Notes: generated by a model not told the origin, from the letters alone. A stretch of DNA of 64,000 bases from Bacteroides fragilis NCTC 9343 (GCF_000025985.1 NC_003228.3:1736001-1800000), one strand, 5' to 3'. Positions 41,597 to 50,838 are shown, counted from the stretch's first letter. Program-made: numbers and translations.

Positions 41597-42913
41597 ATGC
41601 CTACCATTTTAGAACGCCTGGCCGCATTGTTCAGCCGGGATATGCGGGCCGTCCTCCGCAATCCGCGTGCCATCAGTATGATCGAGAATCCTTCCATACG
41701 GGTCCAGATGGCCGCCATCCGGAGGGATAAAAGTGTCATCTGCTTTATAGACAAGCCGGTGGAAAAAGTACAGCTCGCCGCAGTCAGGAATGCACCACAC
41801 AATATTCATTTCATCGCTTCGCCCGGTGAGAGGGTGCAGCTCTCCGTTATCAGGAGCAGGCCGGCCTACATCGGCTTTATTTCCAATCCAACGGAAAAAG
41901 CACAATTGACAGCCGTTGAAAGGAGGGCTGAATGTATCTCCCTGATAAGCAAGCCTGCGGTAAAGGTACAGTTAATGGCTGTCCTGAAAGATCCGGCACA
42001 TATCGCCTCCATCAAAGAACCGGCCGAGAAGGTACAACTGGCGGCGGTCCAGAAGAACCCTGAATACATCCGCCACATTGAATCACCTACGGTGAAAGTA
42101 CAGCATATGGCTATTCAAGGCAACGCGGATACCCTGCGGCACATCAAGTCCCCGGCAGATACCGTACAGTTGGCGGCAGTCCAAGCCAAAGGAGAAACCA
42201 TCAGGTATGTGTCCGAACCCTCGGAGGTGGTACAACTGGCTGCCGTCAGAAGCAATCCATTGAATATACGGTATATTGAAAATCCTACGGAGAAAGTCCA
42301 GTTCTCCGTCCTGCATGCCGACAGGGAGGCGGCTGCGCTTATCAGCTCTCCTTCAGAGGCAGTCAGGAAACAGGCCGAAGAGATGTACGGGCTGAAGCTG
42401 GAGAAGCAGGAGAAGCCGGCGGACCGGGAAGCGGAGCCGTCATCCGAAGCGCCGGAATCTTCCGCAACACGGCGCACACCCAGAAAAAAGACCGAACAGA
42501 GTACGCAATCCACGCGAAAACCTTCCGCCAGGCAGGTTAAGACGGCAATAACCAAACTGGATAAGGAGCTCCGGGAAATCCGGGAACTCCCACAGGGTAA
42601 GGACAGGGAGCAAAGACTTATCAAGGCCTTTGAGGAATTCAATTCATCCGCCGTCCCCGAAAAGAAAGGGTGCAACGTGGAGAGCATCCTCAAGGATCTT
42701 CGCGGGAAGGGAGTCAAGGTGGAAGCCATGAAAGCCGAAGAGTGGCACTCCCTGATGAATGGAAAGGCCATACAACCCTCCCTTATATCCGGAGCGTCCA
42801 AGCCGGCCGCAAAGGGAGCCTCTTTCATGCTTACCAAGACTCCGGTCGGGTATGCGGTAAAAGCTGTGAATACGGTCAACAGCCTTACCCGGCAGGCCAG
42901 TGCCGATATGTAA
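41597..42913 (+). CDS. Eleven-repeat solenoid protein with C-terminal shared module
   Basis: A 438-residue protein. Residues about 14-255 form eleven 22-residue repeats (consensus AAV-x4-P-x-I-x2-I-x2-P-x-EKVQL). A Glu/Thr/Lys-rich linker (about 265-310) and a basic helix (QVKTAITKLDKELREIRELP) follow, then a C-terminal module of about 70 residues (SILKDLRGKGVKVEAMKAEE, W-x-SLMNGKAI, TPVGYAVKA) that recurs at the ends of the next two proteins. The operon context suggests these proteins act together in the recipient or at the relaxosome; inference. No family name is assigned. Confidence 0.7.
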   Translation: MPTILERLAALFSRDMRAVLRNPRAISMIENPSIRVQMAAIRRDKSVICFIDKPVEKVQLAAVRNAPHNIHFIASPGERVQLSVIRSRPAYIGFISNPTEKAQLTAVERRAECISLISKPAVKVQLMAVLKDPAHIASIKEPAEKVQLAAVQKNPEYIRHIESPTVKVQHMAIQGNADTLRHIKSPADTVQLAAVQAKGETIRYVSEPSEVVQLAAVRSNPLNIRYIENPTEKVQFSVLHADREAAALISSPSEAVRKQAEEMYGLKLEKQEKPADREAEPSSEAPESSATRRTPRKKTEQSTQSTRKPSARQVKTAITKLDKELREIRELPQGKDREQRLIKAFEEFNSSAVPEKKGCNVESILKDLRGKGVKVEAMKAEEWHSLMNGKAIQPSLISGASKPAAKGASFMLTKTPVGYAVKAVNTVNSLTRQASADM

Positions 42914-42953
42914 CGTACCAATGTACGACCGATAAAAACATGTTTTTTGAATT

Positions 42954-42990
42954 TACTTGTTTACTTGAGTCCTGCTTAAGTAAACAAGTA
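42954..42990 (+). terminator. Hairpin between the repeat gene and the polyvalent gene
   Basis: Two 16-bp arms (42954-42969 and 42975-42990) of TACTTGTTTACTTGAG type match at 15 of 16 positions around TCCTG, followed by TTTCTCTTTA. It could terminate or attenuate, or be an operator, because the arms contain the recurrent TTTACTT motif. Confidence 0.55.
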
Positions 42991-43000
42991 TTTCTCTTTA

Positions 43001-46000
43001 ATGACCAATCAAGTAACATACTTATTCTTTCATGGGATGAAACAGATATCCGAACATCTTTTCACAACCGAGGAGCAGGCAATCATAGCCCGCAGTAAGG
43101 CGGAAGGCAGTTACATGAAAGCTCCGAACGGACAGGCAACCAACCTGAATAAAAAGCAGTGGGCACAGGTACGTACCCGGGCATTCAGGGAGTGGTTCGG
43201 GGATTGGGAGAACAATCCGGATGAAGCATCCAAGGTCAGAGATGCCAATGGGGAGCCTCTGGTGGTGTATCATGGCACTCCGATTTCACGGGATCAGGCG
43301 GCTGACAGGAGTAAATTCAGAATTGCCGATGATTGGGAGATTCAAACAATTAACGCACCTTTCCATACGTTCAGGGGTGGTGCATACAATGGACTGATCT
43401 TTACCTCTTTGACGGAAGAAAAAGCCAGAAGTATCGGTGAAACGCGCAGCATGAGTATCCCGGACAGTGAAGACGGAAGGGAACAGTGGACCACAGACAG
43501 TTATGTGTATGACCTCTTCGTCAATGCCAGGCAACCGTTTGACGTAAAGAATCCAAATGCCGTAAAAGATATCCTGGACGCATTAGAAGGACAGCTCACG
43601 GCCTATGATTTCTATCTTGGCATGGAAGTTCCCGTTTCCCGGAAAGAGGCGGAAAAGATATTGGAAGGGGGAAATTCATGGCGTGTGGTTGAGACACCTT
43701 CCATGCAGGAAATCATCCGGTCACGAGGATATGACGCCATCCATGCCTTGGATGAAGGTGTTCAATATATGGCGGTATTCGCTCCAAACCAATTAAAGGC
43801 ATCCGGTAAATATTTATATTCCGAACGGAACACAGGTGTTTTTTCACCGGGCAACAACGACATACGTTTCCGGGAAGTCCATCATGGCGTCCCCGCTTCC
43901 TTTACCGGTTACAGGAGTATGAAAACGGAAACGGTCCGCAATGACAATATTCCTGCCGTCTTAGCTGCCCTCCGTGAGAAGCTGGAGGATACGGAACAGG
44001 AATGGCAGGACAGGATTCTTGATTATATCGCAGAGAATTATCCTACACAAACGACCGTTTCCGCACAGACAAGATCTCCGGAAGGACTGAAGGAGAGGGA
44101 GGCAATGAAAAAAGACAAAACACTCAGGAAGATGAAAGAAGAAGCCGTTGCGGCATTGAATGCCGCTGATGAAAAAGTAATGGAAGCGTTCAAAAAAGAG
44201 AATGGTGATATACTCTTTCGTGAGGTCAAAGAAAATGACGGCGGCAAATCTTTGGTGGGCCTGCATAATATCAGTGAGGAGAAGCTGCTTAAAGCCTTGA
44301 AGCTTGGAGGGCTTGCCAATCCCAGTGCCGCCGTGATTGATATAGCCAGGCAGTCACATGAAGGATACGGGGAGATTTCCCTGATACTCCCTTCTTCCAT
44401 GATTGACAAACGTACCGGAAGGAATGCCGGAACATTCAGCGGGGACGCGTGGACCCCCGTCTATCCGCAAATAGAAAGGCAGTTTTCCGGTGACGGTAGC
44501 GGGCGTGTCCGGGATGCCATTTCCAGGCTGCCACAAGAGATGCAACCGAATGTACGCAGTGCCTGGAACAGCTACATGGACGGGCGCGACGAGGGGAGTG
44601 CGTTCGCTTATCAGTTTTTATATGAAAGAGGCGAGGCACCCGAATTCAGGAAGATAGAGCCGCTCTTTGGGGAACATCTGCGGAACCGGATATCCGCCAT
44701 CGACGCGCTCGATGACTATGATGAACGCAACACGGCCCTGTTGGAGGTTTATATAGAAGAGAATTTCGGTGGTGATCAAACAAAATTTAAAGATTATATC
44801 GAAACAAGGAAACGGGTATTACAGGATAAAATACAAGCGTTCCCGGAACAAAAACAAAAAGGTTTGGCTTACAGAAAAGCGGTCCAGAAGCTGAATGATA
44901 TAGAAGAAAGGGGCTATGAATACAGTTCCGTACAAGACTTCTATGACAGGGTGAAGGCAGATATCCGCCAGGCCGGCAGTGTTGATACCTACCATACCCT
45001 GCAGGATGCCTTGGATAAGATCAACGGATCGGAAGCGCTGAGCAGGCAGTATGCGGAGTGGAAGGAAAGCCTTGCGGACAAATATGGTATCAAGGAGGTA
45101 CTTTTCAAAGGTTATACTCCGGATGGTGCCAGGATCTACCTTCCCCATACCCTGGAGAATGTCTCCGGGTTAATGAAACGGCAGGGCCTGGCCGCTGCAA
45201 CCGGCTGGGGAGGTTCCTTCTCTGAATTCGCGGCCGCTCTTATGAAGCCGGTCGGCACACTGGACGGTATTCGCCGGCAGAAGGGAAGACTGACCACTGA
45301 CCATAGTGATCTGGAGGCATTCAGGGACAAATGGCAGGAGGTCTACTTTGATCTGGGAATCAAGCTTAACCCGGGCGGTGGCACCTTTGATGATACCGGC
45401 CTTTACCGTGTGGAGGATATCGCGTTGAAACCTGATCCCGGGAGTTTTGCCAAACGTGAGTACGGGGTGGAACTTACCGGGGAGGATGTACGGCAACTTA
45501 AAGAGATGGTTGATGCCATACAAAATGAATATCCCGCCATGTATTTTGAAACCAAATTCGAGCGTCCGGTCTATTTGAATGAATTTGTAGCAGCGGTCGT
45601 GCCGGAGAATGTAAGTGAAGACGTTTCCAAAGCGGTCCGTGAAAGCGGGCTGCAAGTGTTTGTTTATAAACCCAAGGATGAATCCTCGAGAAACGAGGCT
45701 GTGAAACTGGCGTCGGAAATTAAAGGTGTACGGTTCCGGCTTGCGGGTGGGACGGGAGCCTTCACTCCTGCCTGTACAGCAAGCGGGCAGGTTTTCCTTT
45801 CCGGGGATGAACGGATGGCGGAACTCTCCCGCCATGCCGTTTTCCTGGCCCGCAAACAGCACATCCCCGTGAACATCATCCATTCCATCGGCGAGGTGGA
45901 TTCTCCCAAAGTACGTGCCCTTATTGCGGGCGGGAAGGATATAAGGGGCTGGTATGACATCCCTTCGGACCGTATCTGCCTGTACCTGCCCAAAGCGCGC

Positions 46001-46666
46001 GGCAAGGAGGATATCGAGCGTACCCTGCTGCACGAAGGAGTGGGGCATTACGGCCTGCGCAGACTGGCCGGGCGGAAGCATATGGACGCGTTCCTGGATG
46101 ACATCTTCGCCGGATGCGGGGAAAAGGTGCGCGGGGAGATTATCCGGCTGGCCGGTACGGGAAAAATGGATATACGTACCGCAACGGAAGAATACCTGGC
46201 ATGTATGGCCGAAAGCGGGGCGGATGCCCGTGTATGGGACAAGATCCGCCTTGCCTTCAGGAACCTTCTGCGGAAGTTAGGTTTCAGCATCGAGGTTGAT
46301 GACAGGGAGCTGAAGGGTCTGCTCGCGGCCAGCCGGGAAAACCTGAAGAGAACGGCGGCCACCCGCATACCGGAAAAGATACAGACCCCGAAAGGAGAAC
46401 TTGAGCTTACCCCCGGATATGCCGCCGGATCTCTCAGAAGTAAAGACGGAGTCCGGGATGTCACACCGTTCCTGAAGGAGATGAAGAGGGCCGGGCTGAA
46501 GCCGGCCTCCCTCAGTCCGGAGGAATGGAAATCTCTTTTCAGCGGTAAAGGAATAGCGCTTCCCGACGGCAGGATGCTTATGGCCGTAAAGGAACCGGCC
46601 GGATATGGACTGAAGATAACCGCTCCGGCTCTCCGGAGTATCAAAACGGCAGAAATGGAAATATAA
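43001..46666 (+). CDS. Polyvalent protein: ART-like and metallopeptidase domains
   Basis: A 1221-residue protein of the 'polyvalent protein' type carried by phages and conjugative elements and delivered into new hosts. Residues about 40-295 hold an ADP-ribosyltransferase-like domain (FREWFGDWENNPDEASKV, VVYHGTPI, TSLTEEKARSIGE, ERNTGVFSPGNNDIRF). Around 410-480 is an associated domain (VGLHNISEEKLLKALKLGGL). A zincin-like motif LLHEGVGHYGLR (His at about 1011) marks a MPTase domain with a downstream EEYLA Glu. The C-terminal module (FLKEMKRAGLKPASLSPEEW, SLFSGKGIAL, EPAGYGLKI) is shared with its neighbours. ATG at 43037 is an alternative start. Targets are unknown; host-defence neutralisation is the family hypothesis. 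Confidence 0.8.
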   Translation: MTNQVTYLFFHGMKQISEHLFTTEEQAIIARSKAEGSYMKAPNGQATNLNKKQWAQVRTRAFREWFGDWENNPDEASKVRDANGEPLVVYHGTPISRDQAADRSKFRIADDWEIQTINAPFHTFRGGAYNGLIFTSLTEEKARSIGETRSMSIPDSEDGREQWTTDSYVYDLFVNARQPFDVKNPNAVKDILDALEGQLTAYDFYLGMEVPVSRKEAEKILEGGNSWRVVETPSMQEIIRSRGYDAIHALDEGVQYMAVFAPNQLKASGKYLYSERNTGVFSPGNNDIRFREVHHGVPASFTGYRSMKTETVRNDNIPAVLAALREKLEDTEQEWQDRILDYIAENYPTQTTVSAQTRSPEGLKEREAMKKDKTLRKMKEEAVAALNAADEKVMEAFKKENGDILFREVKENDGGKSLVGLHNISEEKLLKALKLGGLANPSAAVIDIARQSHEGYGEISLILPSSMIDKRTGRNAGTFSGDAWTPVYPQIERQFSGDGSGRVRDAISRLPQEMQPNVRSAWNSYMDGRDEGSAFAYQFLYERGEAPEFRKIEPLFGEHLRNRISAIDALDDYDERNTALLEVYIEENFGGDQTKFKDYIETRKRVLQDKIQAFPEQKQKGLAYRKAVQKLNDIEERGYEYSSVQDFYDRVKADIRQAGSVDTYHTLQDALDKINGSEALSRQYAEWKESLADKYGIKEVLFKGYTPDGARIYLPHTLENVSGLMKRQGLAAATGWGGSFSEFAAALMKPVGTLDGIRRQKGRLTTDHSDLEAFRDKWQEVYFDLGIKLNPGGGTFDDTGLYRVEDIALKPDPGSFAKREYGVELTGEDVRQLKEMVDAIQNEYPAMYFETKFERPVYLNEFVAAVVPENVSEDVSKAVRESGLQVFVYKPKDESSRNEAVKLASEIKGVRFRLAGGTGAFTPACTASGQVFLSGDERMAELSRHAVFLARKQHIPVNIIHSIGEVDSPKVRALIAGGKDIRGWYDIPSDRICLYLPKARGKEDIERTLLHEGVGHYGLRRLAGRKHMDAFLDDIFAGCGEKVRGEIIRLAGTGKMDIRTATEEYLACMAESGADARVWDKIRLAFRNLLRKLGFSIEVDDRELKGLLAASRENLKRTAATRIPEKIQTPKGELELTPGYAAGSLRSKDGVRDVTPFLKEMKRAGLKPASLSPEEWKSLFSGKGIALPDGRMLMAVKEPAGYGLKITAPALRSIKTAEMEI

Positions 46667-46676
46667 GATTTGGATT

Positions 46677-47030
46677 ATGAATATGGATAAGAATGATTCT
46701 TTCGACGGGCCCCTGCAGGAGGGCAGACATACGACCCTGCGTTCCTTTTCCTGGGGAAACAGGGAGTTTACCATTTCCTCAGACAAAATCAGCCTGTATG
46801 TGGGGGGCATACCCTATGACACGAAGCCGATGCTGGATATTCTCCGCGGATCCGGAGTAGATCCCGGGAAACTCTCTCCCGCCAGGTGGATCTCTTTGCT
46901 CCGGGGGCAGCCTACACGCCTGCCGGGTTGTGAAAAGCCGTTCATGCTGTTCAAAGCCCCATCCGGATATACTCTCAGGTGCCTGGAAATAACCAGGGGC
47001 AGGAACAGGGCTTTCCAGACGGAAATGTAG
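46677..47030 (+). CDS. Stand-alone copy of the shared C-terminal module
   Basis: A 117-residue protein whose core (MLDILRGSGVDPGKLSPARW, SLLRGQPTRL, FKAPSGYTLRC) aligns with the C-termini of the two upstream proteins: an L-x3-G-helix, then LSP-x-W-x-SL-x-G, then a beta segment with GY. The start is 10 bp after the polyvalent stop. It may be an interaction domain shared by cargo proteins; function unknown. Confidence 0.65.
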   Translation: MNMDKNDSFDGPLQEGRHTTLRSFSWGNREFTISSDKISLYVGGIPYDTKPMLDILRGSGVDPGKLSPARWISLLRGQPTRLPGCEKPFMLFKAPSGYTLRCLEITRGRNRAFQTEM

Positions 47031-47045
47031 TATGACACATGTAAA

Positions 47046-47058
47046 TACTTAAAGAGTA
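47046..47058 (+). promoter_or_regulatory. TACTTAAAGAGTA motif and AAGTAAAT repeats
   Basis: This 13-bp near-palindrome and two AAGTAAAT copies with a third partial (47080-47118) lie in the 91-bp leader of the coupling-protein gene. Similar sequences occur at 27568-27581 and 52160-52172. Confidence 0.4.
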
Positions 47059-47121
47059 AATCGTATATCAATCAAATTAAAGTAATCAGATTATTGAAGT
47101 AAATCATTAAAGTAAATTGTT

Positions 47122-48726
47122 ATGGAGAATCTTATTCCTTATATCAAGCTTATTATTCTGGCACTGGCCTGCCTGGTGACGGGAGTTTGCACCCTGAACC
47201 GGAAATGGTATGTCAACCTGCCTGTCTTTCTTATATGCATAGCGGGCGAGACCTTCATGGCATACCTGTTCTTTCCCGCATACGCATTATGGCCGGCCTG
47301 CGGTTCGGTGGCCATATTCGCTTTCTCCACCGCATGGGAACATCTCAAGCCTTCAGGACGGAAAGAGAACAAGTCCCCGATCAGGTTGCCCGTCATTTCC
47401 GGGGTTCCATACCGCCATCTGGAATTCTATTACTATTATTCCAATTTCCTGGTCTATGGAGGGGCCGGTTCGGGAAAGACAAAGAGTATCGGCAAATGGC
47501 TGCTGGAGGAATATATCAGGCTGGGCTTCGCAGGGTTCATCTACGATTTTAAGGACGTGGACTACACGCAGACGGCCTATAACCTGACAAAGAAGTACGG
47601 CTACCCGCACAAGTTTTACTACGTGAGTTTCGACAAGCCGGAACGTTCATACCGGTTCAACCCGCTCAAGGTGGTAAAGGACCGTACCGAGCTGATGCAG
47701 CTCATGGAAGATGTCCTGCTCGCACTGCTTCCCAAGGGGGAAAAGCAGAATGAATGGGTGGCCGGGGGGCTGGGTATCCTGCGCGGGGTAGCCTTCCGCT
47801 TTTGGGATGAATTTCCCGAGTATTGCACGCTGCCCCATATCATGGCCTTTATCATGACCGCCTCTACCAGGCAGCTGTCCATATTCCTGCAGCAGAACCT
47901 CGTTGCGGAAATGATGGCCGGCGCGTATCTCAAGGCCGAAGGTTCCGAAAAGACCCAGGCATCCTACCTTTCCACCCTGTGTAACAACCTGTCGACCATT
48001 TCACAGAATGAAGAGATAGCCTATATCCTTTCAGGGGATGATTTTGACTTCAACCTGATCGATCCGGAAGATCCGAAACTGTTCGCCATCAGCAACAATT
48101 TTTCCAAGAATTCGGTCTATGCCCCGGTGATAGGCATGCTTATGAGCATATCCACCCGCCAGTTCACCATGCAGAACAAAGTGCCTTTCGTCTATTTCCT
48201 GGATGAAATGACAACAGTCAATATCAAGAACTTTGAGACGCTGCCTTCGGTCTTGCGCGAATACAAGGTCGGCTTTGTGCTGCTTACACAGTCCGGCGCA
48301 AAACTGGAAGCCCTGTATGGTAAACTCGACCGGTCCTCCGTGGAAGCCAATTTCGGAATCCAGTTCTTCGGACGTACCAAGGATGTGGAAGCCCTGAAAT
48401 ATTATCCGCAGATGTTCGGTAAAGAGGAAAAGGAAAGAAAATCCCGGAGCACGGGAAAAAGCGGCAGCAGTTCGAACCGGAGCGTTACCATCTCTTCCCA
48501 GAAAGAGGATATCTACCAGGGCAGGGATTTTGCGGATCTCGAGCCGGGAGAGTTCATCGGATCCGCCACCCGTGCCAATGTCAGATACTTCAAGGTGATG
48601 CTCGGGGAGTTTAAAGAAAAGGATGAAAAACCACTGCCCGACGTCCGGGTCCTGGAACCGGGAGAAATATCCGGGAATTTTGCCAGGATCCTTGAGGAGG
48701 TACGCTCCCTTTTCCCATGTGAATAG
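47122..48726 (+). CDS. Type IV coupling protein, VirD4/MobC family
   Basis: A 534-residue protein with two N-terminal TM segments (about 8-24 and 32-70), then the VirD4/TraG-like ATPase domain: Walker A YGGAGSGKTKS (about 112-122), Walker B VPFVYFLDEMTT (about 354-365), and the QSGAKLEALYG sensor region. It links the relaxosome to the mating pore and pumps the T-strand. It is convergent with the relaxase gene (16 bp between stops), an unusual layout since coupling protein and relaxase are usually co-oriented. Confidence 0.9.
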   Translation: MENLIPYIKLIILALACLVTGVCTLNRKWYVNLPVFLICIAGETFMAYLFFPAYALWPACGSVAIFAFSTAWEHLKPSGRKENKSPIRLPVISGVPYRHLEFYYYYSNFLVYGGAGSGKTKSIGKWLLEEYIRLGFAGFIYDFKDVDYTQTAYNLTKKYGYPHKFYYVSFDKPERSYRFNPLKVVKDRTELMQLMEDVLLALLPKGEKQNEWVAGGLGILRGVAFRFWDEFPEYCTLPHIMAFIMTASTRQLSIFLQQNLVAEMMAGAYLKAEGSEKTQASYLSTLCNNLSTISQNEEIAYILSGDDFDFNLIDPEDPKLFAISNNFSKNSVYAPVIGMLMSISTRQFTMQNKVPFVYFLDEMTTVNIKNFETLPSVLREYKVGFVLLTQSGAKLEALYGKLDRSSVEANFGIQFFGRTKDVEALKYYPQMFGKEEKERKSRSTGKSGSSSNRSVTISSQKEDIYQGRDFADLEPGEFIGSATRANVRYFKVMLGEFKEKDEKPLPDVRVLEPGEISGNFARILEEVRSLFPCE

Positions 48727-48742
48727 TAAGGACAGGCCGGGG

Positions 48743-49693
48743 CTACAGGTCCCTTCCGGAAAGAAGATCCGTCCCCAGCCTTTTAAGTTCCTGAATAATT
48801 GCCTTTCTGGGATTTACCACAAACCGGTAAATCCGGAAGGTGTTGGCATACAGACGTCTTTCTTCCTTCAGCTCCCCTTTGAGAACTTCCTGTTTGAGCT
48901 TTGAGACCGCCTCGTTCTTCAGTTCGTTTTTGGCCTGCCAGTTCTCGGAATACTTCCTCAGGCTTTCATCCCTGGAATAGTAATTAGGGAAATAATCATA
49001 TGACTGGTTGAAGCGTGAAGCGCACCGGGAGGACCATTGGGAACGGTCAAAACCTACCACGACTTCCCTGCCTTCAAGTATCTGCCGGTTTCCCCTGCTT
49101 TTTGACAGCGGGGAGAGTGATACGGTCTGCGTCCTGTCCATGCGGGAAACGATCACATGTACATGAAGCTGGAGCCCGGGCTTCTTATCTCCCGCCTTTA
49201 CCCTGCCGGCCTTAACCTCCGGATCATCATTCTTATAGTGGCGTTCCGTTTCCACACGGCCGTACCAGACCAGGTCATCCCCTGATTTTATTTTCTCACG
49301 GTAGAAGTTACGGGCATATTCATCCATACATTCGCGGGTGAATTTCTTCATCTGTGCCAGCACACTCTCCTGCTCCCCGGGAGTCAGTTCCGAGAACTCC
49401 CCGACCTTCCGTCCGGTCACCCTTTCTATCAGATGTCTCTGTTCGTCACCGCTGGGATTGATGGAAAGCATATAGAATTTGTCATCGTTGCTTTTCAGGG
49501 TCCTGTGGTTGTTGTCTATATGATTCTTGACAGTCAGGGGTATAACATAATCTTTTTGCTGTGAGAAAAAATTGTCATAATAGGGACGCTCGACCTGGGA
49601 CTCCTTACTCAGGTAGTCTACCAGCCGGGTGCATTTTCCCTTGTTATCCGGTACCTGCGGAGTGTTTCCCGGCCTATGCGGTTTACAATACAT
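48743..49693 (-). CDS. Relaxase (DUF5712-type mobilisation protein)
   Basis: A 316-residue protein with CTRLVDYLSKE (about 21-31) and the histidine motif LQLHVHVIVSRMD (His177 and His179), i.e. the H-x-H metal-binding pattern of conjugative relaxases. Tyr27 or Tyr38/39 could be the nicking residue. This DUF5712 family is the relaxase candidate of many Bacteroidales elements. It would nick oriT and stay on the 5' end during transfer. Its start overlaps the 3' end of the accessory gene by 11 bp, so the two are coupled. The third His of the classical 3H site is not obvious. Confidence 0.75.
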   Translation of the reverse strand: MYCKPHRPGNTPQVPDNKGKCTRLVDYLSKESQVERPYYDNFFSQQKDYVIPLTVKNHIDNNHRTLKSNDDKFYMLSINPSGDEQRHLIERVTGRKVGEFSELTPGEQESVLAQMKKFTRECMDEYARNFYREKIKSGDDLVWYGRVETERHYKNDDPEVKAGRVKAGDKKPGLQLHVHVIVSRMDRTQTVSLSPLSKSRGNRQILEGREVVVGFDRSQWSSRCASRFNQSYDYFPNYYSRDESLRKYSENWQAKNELKNEAVSKLKQEVLKGELKEERRLYANTFRIYRFVVNPRKAIIQELKRLGTDLLSGRDL

Positions 49694-50225
49694 ATTCCTC
49701 GTTGATCTTCTTGATAAGCAGCTGCAGGGTGTTGACGGGGACTCTTACATCATCGCTGTATTTTATCCTTGGAAACTTCTCCGGATCGAGCTGGTATTTC
49801 ATCAGCTCGCCCAGCCGTTTGAGCTTGTCCTGGTATACGGCGGCGTCTTGGGTATGGAGATCATCCGCCTGCAGCCTTTCCTTCAATTTCCGGTTTTCAT
49901 CTTTCAGATCCCGGAGCTCGTTCATCACCCGGGCATAGTCCTCCGCAAACTTGCCGTCTTTCGATTCCTTTTCACGATCCGGCTTAAAATAATCCCTTTC
50001 ATAACTTCTGAGTATTTTAATAACATCCTCCATCCTTTTCTGGATCTGCACTATCGGCTGCTTGGTTATCTGTTGCGGGGTCAGTCCGGACACTTCAAAA
50101 TATTCCATCATCTGGCTGATGTAAGCATTGTTAGATTGCGTACCGCTGTTTATGTCAAGCCGATATTTAACGCTGGGAGACACTCTGAGAAAACAAGTCA
50201 GTTTTTCCACTCCTTTTTGCTTCAT
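49683..50225 (-). CDS. BfmA/BtgA-like mobilisation accessory protein
   Basis: A 180-residue protein. The N-terminus (LTCFLRVSPSVKYRLDINSG) resembles a ribbon-helix-helix-like DNA-binding region, and residues about 100-130 form a coiled coil (ARVMNELRDLKDENRKLKER). This is the layout of BfmA/BtgA proteins, which bind oriT and recruit the relaxase. It starts 24 bp downstream of a clear promoter and is coupled to the relaxase gene. Confidence 0.75.
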   Translation of the reverse strand: MKQKGVEKLTCFLRVSPSVKYRLDINSGTQSNNAYISQMMEYFEVSGLTPQQITKQPIVQIQKRMEDVIKILRSYERDYFKPDREKESKDGKFAEDYARVMNELRDLKDENRKLKERLQADDLHTQDAAVYQDKLKRLGELMKYQLDPEKFPRIKYSDDVRVPVNTLQLLIKKINEEYVL

Positions 50226-50248
50226 TTTAACATCTATCTTTTTGAAAC

Positions 50249-50279
50249 AAAGTTATTTATAAAAAAATAAGTACCAAAG
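50249..50279 (-). promoter_or_regulatory. Promoter of the mobilisation operon
   Basis: On the minus strand TTTG (50276-50279) and TAACTTTG (50249-50256) are separated by 19 bp, matching the Bacteroides consensus. The accessory-gene ATG is 24 bp downstream. Confidence 0.75.
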
Positions 50280-50470
50280 GTAAACTTATTATTTTTTCAA
50301 AAACATCGCAATATATTGATAAACAATGGTTTATTAATTTCCGTAAACGATGCGTTTACACGATTTAAAGGCTTATTAACAAGATGTTACGAGCATGATG
50401 TTTACAACATGTTTATTATCGGTTAACAAAGATTTTAATATCCTGTTTATTATCAGCGCTTTGCGTTGAT
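50280..50470. other. Candidate oriT region
   Basis: AT-rich DNA directly upstream of the accessory/relaxase operon, packed with symmetrical elements: inverted repeat GTAAACG-ATG-CGTTTAC (50343-50359), the palindrome CAATATATTG near 50309-50318, and an 11-bp direct repeat TGTTTATTATC at 50410-50420 and 50444-50454. Location next to relaxase genes plus these repeats is the usual oriT layout. No nic site could be assigned. Confidence 0.5.
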
Positions 50471-50770
50471 TTATGTTCCCGTGTGCGGGAACTCCTCTTG
50501 CTCTTCCTTATCAGGAATTTACTAAGGGACCTCCGGCCCTTAGCCCGGGACGCTTCCGAGAGGCCCGGAACATCAGGCAGGGGCATGGCTGCCGGTGAAC
50601 TTCCTCCCCTGAAAAGACATGACATCGCAAAAGGGTGGGAAGGCTGCAAGGGAGAGCGACGGGCCCCCCAAAAAAATCCTCCCCATGAAAGAAAAAACAC
50701 CCTGTTTCCGGTGGGACGGATACAACTTTTAGCAGAAGCGAAAGTAAGCTAATATGCTGATAAAGAGCAT
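50471..50770. other. GC-rich noncoding segment next to the oriT candidate
   Basis: GC-rich block with G/C runs (GGGCCCCCCAAAAAAATCC) between the AT-rich repeats and the amidoligase promoter. Short ORFs on both strands have biased composition and no recognisable domain, so I treat it as noncoding, possibly part of oriT or a structured RNA. Confidence 0.4.
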
Positions 50771-50777
50771 GCTTGAA

Positions 50778-50809
50778 TTTGCAAGAACGGAGAAAAATCA
50801 TTACCTTTG
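50778..50809 (+). promoter_or_regulatory. Promoter of the amidoligase operon
   Basis: TTTG (50778-50781) and TACCTTTG (50802-50809) with a 20-bp spacer, a full match to the Bacteroides consensus, 30 bp before the ATG; an AAAGGAG sequence lies in between. Confidence 0.75.
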
Positions 50810-50838
50810 TTATATAATAATAAAGGAGATAACAAGTT

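Noticed and set aside
50483..50752. 89-residue plus-strand ORF in the GC-rich block near oriT
   Set aside because: Residue usage (Arg, Gly and Pro runs) follows the base skew; it overlaps ORFs on the other strand and lacks a clear start signal.
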